Positions 6,417 to 13,502 of a stretch of DNA of 13,527 bases are shown one piece after another. The DNA lies in contig JADHNM010000028.1 of assembly GCA_016779505.1 (NCBI GenBank), positions 1 through 13,527 on the forward strand. The letters run 5' to 3'. The number at the start of each line of letters is the position of its first letter. Position 1 is the stretch's first letter. Made by a program: the position numbers and the translations under genes. This DNA comes from SAR86 cluster bacterium. Its GTDB lineage: Bacteria; Pseudomonadota; Gammaproteobacteria; Magnimaribacterales; D2472. The notes beneath the pieces were generated by a model. The model worked only from the letters and a program-made list of their open reading frames with translations. It was not told the origin of the DNA and did no database searches.

Positions 6417-7405
6417 CTAAAAAGATTTCTAATTTTATAAAAAAAATTGTTCAGTCCAATTTGCTCATTTAGTGCAGGTACTTTATTAAGTTGATATTTA
6501 TAATCTAGCAGTTCTTCAATCAAATCAGAGATAGCTACTGCATCCAATTTAATATTCTCTATTGAGGTAATGTAGGGATGTGGTTTATAAAAATCTTGAT
6601 TGATCCCTATACATGTTTTTAAAAAAAGAATGATAGAGTTAATCTTTTCATCAAATGAGATGTTAGTTTCTTTATAAAATTTTATTAAATCAGGCGTTGT
6701 TGTTTCGCCAAGGCAATAAGAATTAAGGTTTTGAGAAATCTCAATATATTGACCAGCTTTATCATTATTAATAAGCCTTTCAATCTCTAGCGGGGTTGAG
6801 TCAGGCGCAAAATTTAATGTTGAAAAATCAATATAACCTTGATCCAAAATCCATTGATTAACAATATGCGGATCAGGATTTTTAATTGAAATTAAACTTG
6901 ATCGACTATAAATGGTTGGTAAAAAATATTTACGTTGATTTGAGACTATGAAGATATGCTTGTTGTCAGGTAATTCTTCTAAAGTTTTGAGCAGTGCATT
7001 TTGCGCATTGATATTCATTAAATGTGCATCAAAAATCACAGCAACTCGTTGCTCTGAGACTGAATTACTCATAGCAATGAACTCATTCATAGATCTAACG
7101 CCTTCAATTTTTTTTGAAGTTAAGGACTCTTTTTTGGCTTTAGAATATGTGTGCAAGACACTCGAACAATCATCTTCAGAAAGAAAGCAATAATCAGGAT
7201 GCGAACCAGCTAAAAAATAATTACACGAGTTGCATTTATGACAAGGAATTAGTTCATTAGAGCACAATAATGTTTGTGCGAAATATTTAGCAAGCTCTTG
7301 TTTGCCCAGGCCTGATTCGCCTTCGATAATTGTTGATGATGAAAAGTTTATATTTTTATATGCATCTATTTCATCTTTTAACCATGGATATCGATCTACG
7401 CTCAT
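6413..7405 (-). CDS. holB: DNA polymerase III delta' subunit (clamp loader)
   Basis: This is an AAA+ subunit of the clamp-loader complex that helps place the beta sliding clamp on primed DNA. In the 330-residue product, EGESGLGKQ (28-36) is the P-loop. C48, C55, C58 and C61 form the four-Cys zinc module, followed by the family's GSHPD (67-71). VAVIFDAHLMN (121-131) is the Walker B-like strand, NALLKTLEELP (136-146) the conserved helix, and LPTIYSRSS (162-170) replaces the usual LPTIRSRC. The C-terminal third is a divergent helical collar domain. The ATG at 7405 is preferred: it starts 1 nt after the tmk stop and gives MSVDRYPWL. A TTG at 7423 would overlap tmk. It is last in the minus-strand array, the same tmk-holB order as in E. 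coli. Confidence 0.92.
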   Translation of the reverse strand: MSVDRYPWLKDEIDAYKNINFSSSTIIEGESGLGKQELAKYFAQTLLCSNELIPCHKCNSCNYFLAGSHPDYCFLSEDDCSSVLHTYSKAKKESLTSKKIEGVRSMNEFIAMSNSVSEQRVAVIFDAHLMNINAQNALLKTLEELPDNKHIFIVSNQRKYFLPTIYSRSSLISIKNPDPHIVNQWILDQGYIDFSTLNFAPDSTPLEIERLINNDKAGQYIEISQNLNSYCLGETTTPDLIKFYKETNISFDEKINSIILFLKTCIGINQDFYKPHPYITSIENIKLDAVAISDLIEELLDYKYQLNKVPALNEQIGLNNFFYKIRNLFS

Positions 7406-7406
7406 T

Positions 7407-8000
7407 TTAAAATAGACGCTCAACTAAATTTTTAGTTTGTTGGCTTATTAATTCAACTGGCTGAGAGGCATCCAGAATTTCTACTTCCGCCCTAGCATTT
7501 GCTAATTCTTTATAACCATTTCGTACGTTTTCAAAAAAATCAATTCCAGAGGATTCAATTCTGTCAATAACATCATTGGCCTTTCTTTTGAAGCCAGTTT
7601 TCACATCAAGATCATAAATTATGGTTAAGTCAGGCGTTGGACAATTTATACCTTTGATTAATTGATCAATTAAATCAAGAGAAAGCTTTCTTCCATATCC
7701 CTGGTAAGCAATAGAAGCATGATAATACCTATCACAAAGAATAAAATCGCATGTGCTATTAATTAAATGCTCTGAAATCATCTCTGATCTTGCTGCAAAC
7801 ATGAGTAATAATTCAGTATGAGCTGAAATATTAGATTCTTTTGATAATAGTAACTCCCTAATCTTTTCTCCAAAATCAGTTGATCCAGGCTCCCTAAGAA
7901 GTTTTGTAGAAAAACCTTTGGTTTTGAGCCATTCTAATATCAAATTTATTTGAGTGGATTTGCCTACTCCTTCAATTCCTTCAAACGTTATCAATTTCAT
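7407..8000 (-). CDS. tmk: Thymidylate (dTMP) kinase
   Basis: The enzyme phosphorylates dTMP to dTDP with ATP (EC 2.7.4.9), supplying dTTP for replication. The 197-residue sequence shows FEGIEGVGKST (6-16, P-loop), LREPGS (35-40, the REPG dTMP-site motif), CDRYYHASIAYQG (89-101, the DRY motif with the aromatic/Gln base-binding residues) and a lid, KRKANDVIDRIES (138-150), with several basic residues. The ATG has only 3 nt between it and the mltG stop. holB follows 1 nt after its end. This tight mltG-tmk-holB order is characteristic of gammaproteobacteria and implies co-transcription of nucleotide and replication functions. Confidence 0.96.
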   Translation of the reverse strand: MKLITFEGIEGVGKSTQINLILEWLKTKGFSTKLLREPGSTDFGEKIRELLLSKESNISAHTELLLMFAARSEMISEHLINSTCDFILCDRYYHASIAYQGYGRKLSLDLIDQLIKGINCPTPDLTIIYDLDVKTGFKRKANDVIDRIESSGIDFFENVRNGYKELANARAEVEILDASQPVELISQQTKNLVERLF

Positions 8001-8003
8001 AGT

Positions 8004-8969
8004 TCAATTTAGTTGATATTTATTAACAGCATCAAGGTGTTCACTATAAGTTTTTGAAAATTTATGAGTTCCATCTCCTTTGGCGACAAAGTATAGATAA
8101 TCATTTTGCATACCTAATATTACTGCTTCCAAAGATGATTGGCTAATTGTTGATATGGGTGTGGGAGGCAGGCCTGATATTTGGTATGTATTATAAATAT
8201 TGTTCTTATCCCTTAGATTTGCTTTTGTAATATTGCCATTAAATCCAGGCAATAAACCATAAATAATTGTTGGATCAGCCTGTAATCTCATGCCTATAGA
8301 TAGCCTATGTAGAAATACACCAGCTATAACAGTCTTCTCATCATCATTACCTGCTTCTTTTTCAACTATAGAGGAAAGTATAATAGCGTCAGATAGACTT
8401 TTTAATGGGCTGTTGGGATTTTTCTTTGACCAAAGGTCGTTTGCTAGTTTGATAAATTCATCCTGAGATCGTTGCAATATAGTAGCTGCTGAGGAGTCAT
8501 ATTTATAAAAATAAGTATCTGGTTTCAATGTTCCCTCAATAAATTCAAGACTGTCATTCAAGCACTCAAAATTACTACAATCATTATTTAAATATGAGTT
8601 AGCAAGTATGTTTTTAATCTCATATAAATTTTTACCAGCAGGAATATTTAGCCTGAACACAACCACATCGCCATTGGCCACTGAGGAAATAAAATCTTTC
8701 CATGACTTATCTTTAAGATTGTAATGTCCAGCTTGAACTACATTGACACCATTTTTTTTAAAATAGATCTTTAATAGAATTTTTTTTAGAAGCGGTAATT
8801 GAAAATCTTCGAGTATTAAATTAAAAGAAGCGCCCTCTTCAACATTATAAAAATCTCGATTATCGTCAACTCTAGAATAAGCAATTGATTCAGAAGATCC
8901 TAGTACAGCAATAAGAGCTATAATTAGGGTGAGTAAAAAAATAGAAAATTTAGATTTTTTTGAAGACAA
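8004..8969 (-). CDS. mltG: Endolytic murein transglycosylase MltG (YceG family)
   Basis: MltG is an inner-membrane lytic transglycosylase that cuts nascent glycan strands and is thought to terminate their elongation. With the start used here the protein has 321 residues: a short basic N-terminus (SSKKSK), one membrane anchor (about 8-25), then the periplasmic part. Conserved family segments are IEGTLKPDTYFY (144-155), SSIVEKEAG (199-207; the catalytic Glu equivalent to E. coli E218 is in this EKE motif), MRLQADPTIIYG (227-238) and NTYQISGLPPTPI (260-272). There is no ATG in the N-terminal region; TTG codons at 8969, 8990 and 8996 are all possible starts inside the end of fabF. I chose 8969 because it gives a short basic lead into the membrane segment, but the start is uncertain. 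Confidence 0.92.
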   Translation of the reverse strand: MSSKKSKFSIFLLTLIIALIAVLGSSESIAYSRVDDNRDFYNVEEGASFNLILEDFQLPLLKKILLKIYFKKNGVNVVQAGHYNLKDKSWKDFISSVANGDVVVFRLNIPAGKNLYEIKNILANSYLNNDCSNFECLNDSLEFIEGTLKPDTYFYKYDSSAATILQRSQDEFIKLANDLWSKKNPNSPLKSLSDAIILSSIVEKEAGNDDEKTVIAGVFLHRLSIGMRLQADPTIIYGLLPGFNGNITKANLRDKNNIYNTYQISGLPPTPISTISQSSLEAVILGMQNDYLYFVAKGDGTHKFSKTYSEHLDAVNKYQLN

Positions 8970-10182
8970 GTGTAGAGTTCGTTCCCCCAAATCCAAAAGA
9001 GTTATTCATTGCAATTACCACTTCTTTCTCAGTTGAGACTAATGGGGTGTAATTCAAATCACAAAGGGGGTCAGGATTATCAAGGTTAATGGTTGGAGGC
9101 ACAATTCCTTCATTGATTGTCTTAATGCAAAAAATTGATTCAATTGCACCAGCTGCACCCAAAGTATGACCAGTCATAGATTTAGTAGAGCTAATTTGTG
9201 GTACAACATCACCAAATACTTTTTTTAGAGCAATGGTTTCTGCAATATCCCCTAAAGGTGTTGAGGTACCATGAGCGTTTATATAATCAACTTCTGATAA
9301 GTTGATTTCAGCATCATTAATTGCATTTGACATTGCTAAGGCTGCTCCCCTGCCATCTTCAGGTGGTGCTGTCATATGGTAGGCATCAGAACTTGCACCA
9401 AAGCCAATAATTTCAGCATGAATTGTTGCGCCTCGAGCTTTGGCATGATCATAATCCTCTAAAACCAACGATCCTGCTCCATCAGATAAAACAAACCCAT
9501 CTCTGTCTTTGTCCCAAGGTCTGCTTGCCACTTCAGGGTTTGGATTCAAGGAAAGAGCTCTGGCTGAAATAAACCCTGCAATTGAGAGAGGTGTAGAAGC
9601 CATTTCCGCACCCCCAGCTATCATTACATCAGCTTCTCCACATGCAATAGATCTAGCAGCTGTTCCTATGCAATGATTACCCGTTGAACAAGCAGTTACA
9701 ACAGAAGTGTTTGGGCCCATAAAACCATGTTTTATTGAAACAAGCCCAGAAATCATATTTACAATAGAGCCTGGAACAAAAAATGGAGAAACTTTTTTAT
9801 AGCCTTTTTCTTCTAATAGAACTTTATTCTTTTCAATGGTATCAATGCCGCCAATTCCAGCTCCAAAATTAACGCCGACCTTTGTTAAATCAATATTAGA
9901 TTCCAGTATTCCAGAATGCTCGATGGACTGATTAGCAGCGATAATGCCGTATTGGATAAATGGGTCTATTCTTCTGATCTCTTTAGAGTCAAGAAAATTT
10001 TCTGGATTAAAATCCTTTAAACGACCACCGATTGTTACTGGATTATTTTTTAATCCAATATCAACAGAAGTAATACCTGACTTACCTTCAATGCATGAAT
10101 ACCAGGCATCATCAACAGAGTTACCTATTGGTGATAGTATGCCCAAACCAGTAACTACAACTCTTCTGTGTAGTTGCTTCAT
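8950..10182 (-). CDS. fabF: 3-oxoacyl-[ACP] synthase II (beta-ketoacyl-ACP synthase)
   Basis: This is an elongating condensing enzyme of type II fatty acid synthesis: it condenses acyl groups with malonyl-ACP. The 410-residue thiolase-fold protein carries the full Cys-His-His set. Cys165 lies in VVTACSTGNH, His304 in INAHGTSTPLGD, and Lys334 with His339 in STKSMTGHTLG. NSFGFGGTN (394-402) is the C-terminal gate/glycine motif. Its length and the MxRRVVVTGLG start are typical of FabF. It begins 11 nt after acpP, as in E. coli. Its end overlaps mltG, with no pabC gene between them. Confidence 0.96.
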   Translation of the reverse strand: MKQLHRRVVVTGLGILSPIGNSVDDAWYSCIEGKSGITSVDIGLKNNPVTIGGRLKDFNPENFLDSKEIRRIDPFIQYGIIAANQSIEHSGILESNIDLTKVGVNFGAGIGGIDTIEKNKVLLEEKGYKKVSPFFVPGSIVNMISGLVSIKHGFMGPNTSVVTACSTGNHCIGTAARSIACGEADVMIAGGAEMASTPLSIAGFISARALSLNPNPEVASRPWDKDRDGFVLSDGAGSLVLEDYDHAKARGATIHAEIIGFGASSDAYHMTAPPEDGRGAALAMSNAINDAEINLSEVDYINAHGTSTPLGDIAETIALKKVFGDVVPQISSTKSMTGHTLGAAGAIESIFCIKTINEGIVPPTINLDNPDPLCDLNYTPLVSTEKEVVIAMNNSFGFGGTNSTLVFKKI

Positions 10183-10193
10183 TTAAGAAATGA

Positions 10194-10424
10194 TTAGCTG
10201 TTTGAATTGATGTAATTTACAGCTTCTTGAACGGTTGAAATCTTTTCTGCTTCTTCATCAGCAATTTCAAGCTCAAACTCTTCTTCAAGAGCCATTACAA
10301 GTTCTACTGTATCAAGTGAGTCAGCACCTAAGTCATCAACAAATGAAGAGTCATTTTTAACCTCATCATCGCCAACACCAAGTTGCTCACAAACAATTTT
10401 TCTTACTCTTTCTTCGATACTCAC
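10194..10424 (-). CDS. acpP: Acyl carrier protein
   Basis: ACP carries growing acyl chains on a phosphopantetheine arm for FabD, FabF and FabG. The 76-residue, strongly acidic protein has the DSL motif in GADSLDTVELVM, with Ser36 as the phosphopantetheinylation site, and a helix-II recognition surface rich in Glu (ALEEEFELEIADEEAEKI). The start is GTG at 10424, supported by GGAGGA 6 nt upstream and by the canonical MSIEERVRKI N-terminus. The ATG at 10431 is out of frame. The 62-nt gap upstream, the largest inside this gene array, and the strong ribosome-binding site fit the usual high and partly independent expression of acpP. Confidence 0.98.
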   Translation of the reverse strand: MSIEERVRKIVCEQLGVGDDEVKNDSSFVDDLGADSLDTVELVMALEEEFELEIADEEAEKISTVQEAVNYINSNS

Positions 10425-10430
10425 AAGGCA

Positions 10431-10436
10431 TCCTCC
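10431..10436 (-). promoter_or_regulatory. Strong Shine-Dalgarno sequence of acpP
   Basis: The minus strand reads GGAGGA, 6 nt before the GTG start. It is the best anti-16S match I see in the window, where most genes have weak or no such site, and it decides the non-ATG start. Confidence 0.85.
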
Positions 10437-10450
10437 GTTTAAAGAAATCT

Positions 10451-10456
10451 ATTCTA
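10451..10456 (-). promoter_or_regulatory. Possible -10 element for an acpP promoter
   Basis: TAGAAT on the minus strand would start transcription about 20 nt before the acpP start codon. No good -35 box stands at 16-18 nt, so this rests on the hexamer, the 62-nt gap and the known separate acpP promoter in E. coli. Confidence 0.25.
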
Positions 10457-10486
10457 CAACATTTCAACAAAAAACATATAAAATCA

Positions 10487-11209
10487 TCAATTCATATAAA
10501 GTCCACCATCAACAGAAATTGTCTGACCGGTGATGTAGTCGGCACTAGAAGAAGCTAAAAATAGTGCTAAATTAGCAATATCTTGAGGATTGCCCATTTT
10601 ATTTTTTGGAATTTGTTTTAATATATTTTCTAGTTCATCGCTCTTAAAATGATTAGTCATATCAGTCTCAATGAATCCAGGAGCAATGCAATTAACTGTT
10701 ATATTTCTAGCAGCAACCTCTTTTGCTAATGACCTTGTAAAACCGCCTAAGCCTGCTTTGCTAGCAGAATAATTCACTTGACCTGGATTACCCATTAGCC
10801 CAGCAACACTAGAAATATTTATGATCTTTCCAGAACGATTTTTCACCATGGATTTAATAAACAATTTAGTTATATTAAAAACACTTGTGAGATTAGAATT
10901 TATCACTTCATCCCAGTCCTCATCTTTCATTCTTAAAAAAAGCTGATCTTTAGTTATCCCAGCATTATTAATTAAAACATTTGGAATTTTTTCCAGTGTC
11001 TTTAGTTGTTCCAAACAGCTTTTAACTTGATCTCTGTCTGTAACATCTAAAGGCATATGAAGACACTGATCTGAGCCTAGAGCCTCACTAAGGTTAAAAT
11101 GTGATCTGGAAGTGCCAATGACAAAGTGCCCATCATTTAAAAAGCATTTAGCGATCTCTAATCCTATGCCTCTAGAAACTCCAGTAATAAAAACTATTTT
11201 TTTATCCAT
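10487..11209 (-). CDS. fabG: 3-oxoacyl-[ACP] reductase
   Basis: FabG makes the NADPH-dependent reduction of 3-ketoacyl-ACP, the first reduction of each elongation round. The 240-residue SDR has TGVSRGIG (9-16), LINNAGITKDQL (79-90, typical of FabG), ISSVAG with Ser134, and YSASK with Tyr147 and Lys151. It also has CIAPGFIETDM (174-184) and ITGQTISVDGG at the end. NAGIT(K/R)D and its place between fabD and acpP separate it from the other SDR in the window (5652-6416). It overlaps the end of fabD by 8 nt, so translation is probably coupled. Confidence 0.96.
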   Translation of the reverse strand: MDKKIVFITGVSRGIGLEIAKCFLNDGHFVIGTSRSHFNLSEALGSDQCLHMPLDVTDRDQVKSCLEQLKTLEKIPNVLINNAGITKDQLFLRMKDEDWDEVINSNLTSVFNITKLFIKSMVKNRSGKIINISSVAGLMGNPGQVNYSASKAGLGGFTRSLAKEVAARNITVNCIAPGFIETDMTNHFKSDELENILKQIPKNKMGNPQDIANLALFLASSSADYITGQTISVDGGLYMN

Positions 11210-12140
11210 AATTATTTATCTTCTCATAAAAATCTTCGTCAGAAGTAGAAAAATAACATTCAAGTTTATTGGCTTTAAATAAACCCGATAGGACTTTTCC
11301 TGGGCCACATTCAATAATTGGTAAATTCAATGTTGATATAAAGCCGCATATTTCAACCCATCTAACTGGCGAGTGCAATTGTGAAACTAATAAAGATTGG
11401 ATCTCATTTGACGAAGATGCAGTATCAACAGATACATTATGAATAATTTTTGTATCTGGCATACAGAATTCAACAGCTTCGAGAGCTTTTTGAAATTCAT
11501 CTGCTGCCCTAAGCATTAATTTGCTATGCGATGCGATGCTAACTTTAAGCTTTATCGCACGTTTAGCACCTTTAGAAAGACATAAATCTTGCGCTCTATT
11601 TACTGCATCATCATGGCCTGATATGACGGTTTGATTTGGTGAATTTAAATTTGCACATTGAACATGAGAATTTTCATCTATTGATGCAGCTAAACATATA
11701 TCACTGATAATAATATCTTCTAAGCCCATAATCGCACTCATTGATCCCTTTGGAGCTAATTCCATTAACTCCCCTCTTTTTCTTACTAATTTTAAAGCTA
11801 CATCAACTGATATTGAATTAGCAGCAACTAAAGCAGAATATTCACCTAAAGAATGGCCAGCATAGTAAGCAGGAGCAATATCAATAGAATCTTGCAATTT
11901 TTTGAAATGGAGATAAGAACAAAGTAGCAAAAGAGGTTGGGTTATTGACGTTTGATTGATTAATTCCTCAGGACCTTCCTCAATTAATTTATAGGCATCA
12001 TGGGATATTAGATCACTGCAATATTCCAGTACAGAAGAATATTCACCAGATAGAGCAATCTTGGATAGACCGCCCTTTGATAGCATAGATAAATGTTGTG
12101 AGCCCTGACCGGGAAACGCTAAAAAAGCAGGAAAAGACAT
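11202..12140 (-). CDS. fabD: Malonyl-CoA:ACP transacylase
   Basis: FabD transfers malonyl from CoA to ACP, providing the extender unit. The 312-residue protein has FPGQGSQ (9-15), the nucleophile Ser97 in GHSLGEYSAL (95-104), Arg122 in RKRGELM (binds the malonyl carboxylate), NSPNQTVISG (166-175) and His205 in SIASHSKLM (equivalent to His201 in E. coli). It starts 2 nt after the rpmF stop, the position occupied by plsX and fabH in E. coli, and its end overlaps fabG. No Shine-Dalgarno sequence is visible before the ATG. Confidence 0.95.
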   Translation of the reverse strand: MSFPAFLAFPGQGSQHLSMLSKGGLSKIALSGEYSSVLEYCSDLISHDAYKLIEEGPEELINQTSITQPLLLLCSYLHFKKLQDSIDIAPAYYAGHSLGEYSALVAANSISVDVALKLVRKRGELMELAPKGSMSAIMGLEDIIISDICLAASIDENSHVQCANLNSPNQTVISGHDDAVNRAQDLCLSKGAKRAIKLKVSIASHSKLMLRAADEFQKALEAVEFCMPDTKIIHNVSVDTASSSNEIQSLLVSQLHSPVRWVEICGFISTLNLPIIECGPGKVLSGLFKANKLECYFSTSDEDFYEKINNYG

Positions 12141-12142
12141 GG

Positions 12143-12355
12143 TTAGTCTTGAGTTTCGTTATCCTCTACTTCTTTTATTGGTTTTCTTAAATCCTTGATT
12201 AGGCGGCCTTTATAGAAACCATCAGCAGTCATTTGATGACGAAGATGTCTTTCACCAGAAACTGGATCAGTAGATAATGTCAAATCTGATAAATGATCGT
12301 GAGAACGAATCATTCCGCGCTTTGATCTTGTTTTTTTACTTTTTTGTACTGCCAT
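12143..12355 (-). CDS. rpmF: 50S ribosomal protein L32 with an extended C-terminus
   Basis: L32 is a small basic protein of the large ribosomal subunit near the exit-tunnel region. MAVQKSKKTRSKRGMIRSHD at the N-terminus and GERHLRHQMTADGFYKGR (34-51) match the proteobacterial form without the four-Cys zinc motif. E. coli L32 is 57 residues; this one has 70, ending in a mixed-charge tail, KPIKEVEDNETQD, not part of the usual fold. The gene begins the rpmF-fab run and follows rluC by 35 nt. The usual upstream neighbour yceD is absent. The leader is A/T-rich with no Shine-Dalgarno sequence. Confidence 0.95.
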   Translation of the reverse strand: MAVQKSKKTRSKRGMIRSHDHLSDLTLSTDPVSGERHLRHQMTADGFYKGRLIKDLRKPIKEVEDNETQD

Positions 12356-12390
12356 AATATTTTAAAAAAAATGCATCCTATCAGAATAAA

Positions 12391-13332
12391 TTAAATTTTA
12401 ACAGTTAAATTATTCAGCTGAGAAAGCAGTATATCAAATTCATTATTTTTTGTTGCCAGATAATTCACTTTTTGTCTATTTAGATCAAGAAATGAAATAG
12501 ATGCAGCGTGTAACGCGAGACGATTTATCGAAGTTTCTTTAGCAATAGATTTATTTAAATCAAATAATCCATATTTTTTATCGTTGACAATTGGGTGATT
12601 AAGATTTGAGCTTTGGACTCTAATTTGATGCATCCTTCCCGTAGTTATAAGGATTTCAACATGACTAAATGTATTATATTTTTTTAGGATTTTAAAGAAA
12701 GAAACTGCTTTTTTACCATGCTCTGCTTCCTGAACTCTGTGATGATGTTCCTTTGTAGAAAGATCAATCTTTGTTTCTATCTTCATATCATTTTTCATAA
12801 CGCCTACCAAGATAGCTTCATATTTTTTTACAACCTCATTAGATTTAAGTTGTTTATTAAAGTGTCGTAAAAATGTTTTATTTTTTGATAACAATACACA
12901 CCCAGATGTTGATTTATCTATACGATGACATAGATCAATTTCTAAAAGTGGAAATGTAGCTCTAGCTATGTCTATAAGACCAAACTGATTGTTTGTTCCA
13001 GAATGAACGCTTAATTCAGGCTCTTTATTTACAACTATATAATCTTCATTTTGATAAATAATAGATGAATTAAATGATTTTATTCGACTGGGTGGAATCT
13101 TTATATCAGGCTCATCATTATTGAAGTCAATCAGATATGGCGGAATTCTTATTTCGTCATTTAGTTTCAACTTATAGGTGGGTTTAATCCGGCCAGAGTT
13201 AACTCTTATCTCACCCTTACGAATCATGCTATAAATTTTTGATTTAGGAAGAGATTTATAAACATTGATTAAATAATTATCAATGCGTCTTCCAGTATGA
13301 TCTTCTATTATATTTAGGTTTTTGCCATCCAT
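12391..13332 (-). CDS. rluC: 23S rRNA pseudouridine synthase, RluC/RluD family
   Basis: This enzyme isomerises specific uridines of 23S rRNA to pseudouridine (955/2504/2580 for E. coli RluC). The 313-residue protein has an N-terminal S4 RNA-binding domain (about 15-75, with RRIDNYL, KSKIYSMIRKGEIRVN and LKLNDEIRIPP). The catalytic domain starts at IIYQNEDYIVVNKE (91-104), and the catalytic Asp139 is in CHRIDKSTSGCVLLSK. TTGRMHQIRVQ and HPIVNDKKYG follow in the C-terminal half. RluC is preferred over RluD because of its place next to rpmF-fabD, as in gammaproteobacteria where rluC is divergent from rne. It is the first gene of the long minus-strand array. Confidence 0.92.
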   Translation of the reverse strand: MDGKNLNIIEDHTGRRIDNYLINVYKSLPKSKIYSMIRKGEIRVNSGRIKPTYKLKLNDEIRIPPYLIDFNNDEPDIKIPPSRIKSFNSSIIYQNEDYIVVNKEPELSVHSGTNNQFGLIDIARATFPLLEIDLCHRIDKSTSGCVLLSKNKTFLRHFNKQLKSNEVVKKYEAILVGVMKNDMKIETKIDLSTKEHHHRVQEAEHGKKAVSFFKILKKYNTFSHVEILITTGRMHQIRVQSSNLNHPIVNDKKYGLFDLNKSIAKETSINRLALHAASISFLDLNRQKVNYLATKNNEFDILLSQLNNLTVKI

Positions 13333-13378
13333 TGAGGTAGAATACTCGAAATTGTTAGCTTATAAATAAAAAGCTTCA

Positions 13379-13384
13379 ATTATA
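13379..13384 (-). promoter_or_regulatory. Candidate -10 element for rluC
   Basis: The minus strand reads a consensus TATAAT, which would give an rluC leader of about 40 nt. TTGCCA (13394-13399, minus strand) lies only 9 nt upstream, too close to be its -35. A/T-rich sequence makes chance matches likely. Confidence 0.3.
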
Positions 13385-13422
13385 GAAAGCTTATGGCAAA
13401 GAGCCTGAGCATTAAAATAACA

Positions 13423-13439
13423 ATGCTGCAAAGCAGCAT
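13423..13439 (+). other. Hairpin with 7-bp stem and AAA loop
   Basis: ATGCTGC (13423-13429) pairs perfectly with GCAGCAT (13433-13439) around AAA. It is the most G/C-rich stem in the region. On the + strand no T-run follows, so it is not a + strand terminator. On the minus strand it is followed by TGTTATTTT, so a terminator for a leftward gene beyond the window is an alternative reading. Confidence 0.55.
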
Positions 13440-13460
13440 GATAATAAGAGAAAGTTTACA

Positions 13461-13476
13461 TAGCACAAGGGTGCTA
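13461..13476 (+). other. Hairpin with 6-bp stem and AAGG loop
   Basis: TAGCAC (13461-13466) pairs with GTGCTA (13471-13476), leaving an AAGG tetraloop. No T-run follows. It lies 21 nt after the first hairpin, in the same presumed leader. Confidence 0.45.
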
Positions 13477-13502
13477 GAAGAATAAAACAAGTTTTAAAAG
13501 CT

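Noticed and set aside
6948..7193. Plus-strand open frame opposite holB
   Set aside because: It lies over the conserved Walker B and helix region of holB and resembles nothing.
7406..7423. Longer holB from a TTG at 7423
   Set aside because: It would overlap tmk by 17 nt with a weaker start codon, while ATG 7405 gives a normal HolB N-terminus directly after the tmk stop.
9944..10186. Plus-strand open frame opposite the fabF start
   Set aside because: It is antisense to conserved FabF sequence and carries no signal of its own.
12356..12390. Promoter for rpmF in the 35-nt gap after rluC
   Set aside because: TAAAAT and a CTGATA box occur but only 14 nt apart, and the run of T/A makes chance matches likely.
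13393..13485. 30-codon frame (MAKSLSIKITMLQSS...) in the region upstream of rluC
   Set aside because: It has no clear ribosome-binding site and runs across two hairpins; structure explains the region better, although a leader peptide cannot be fully excluded.
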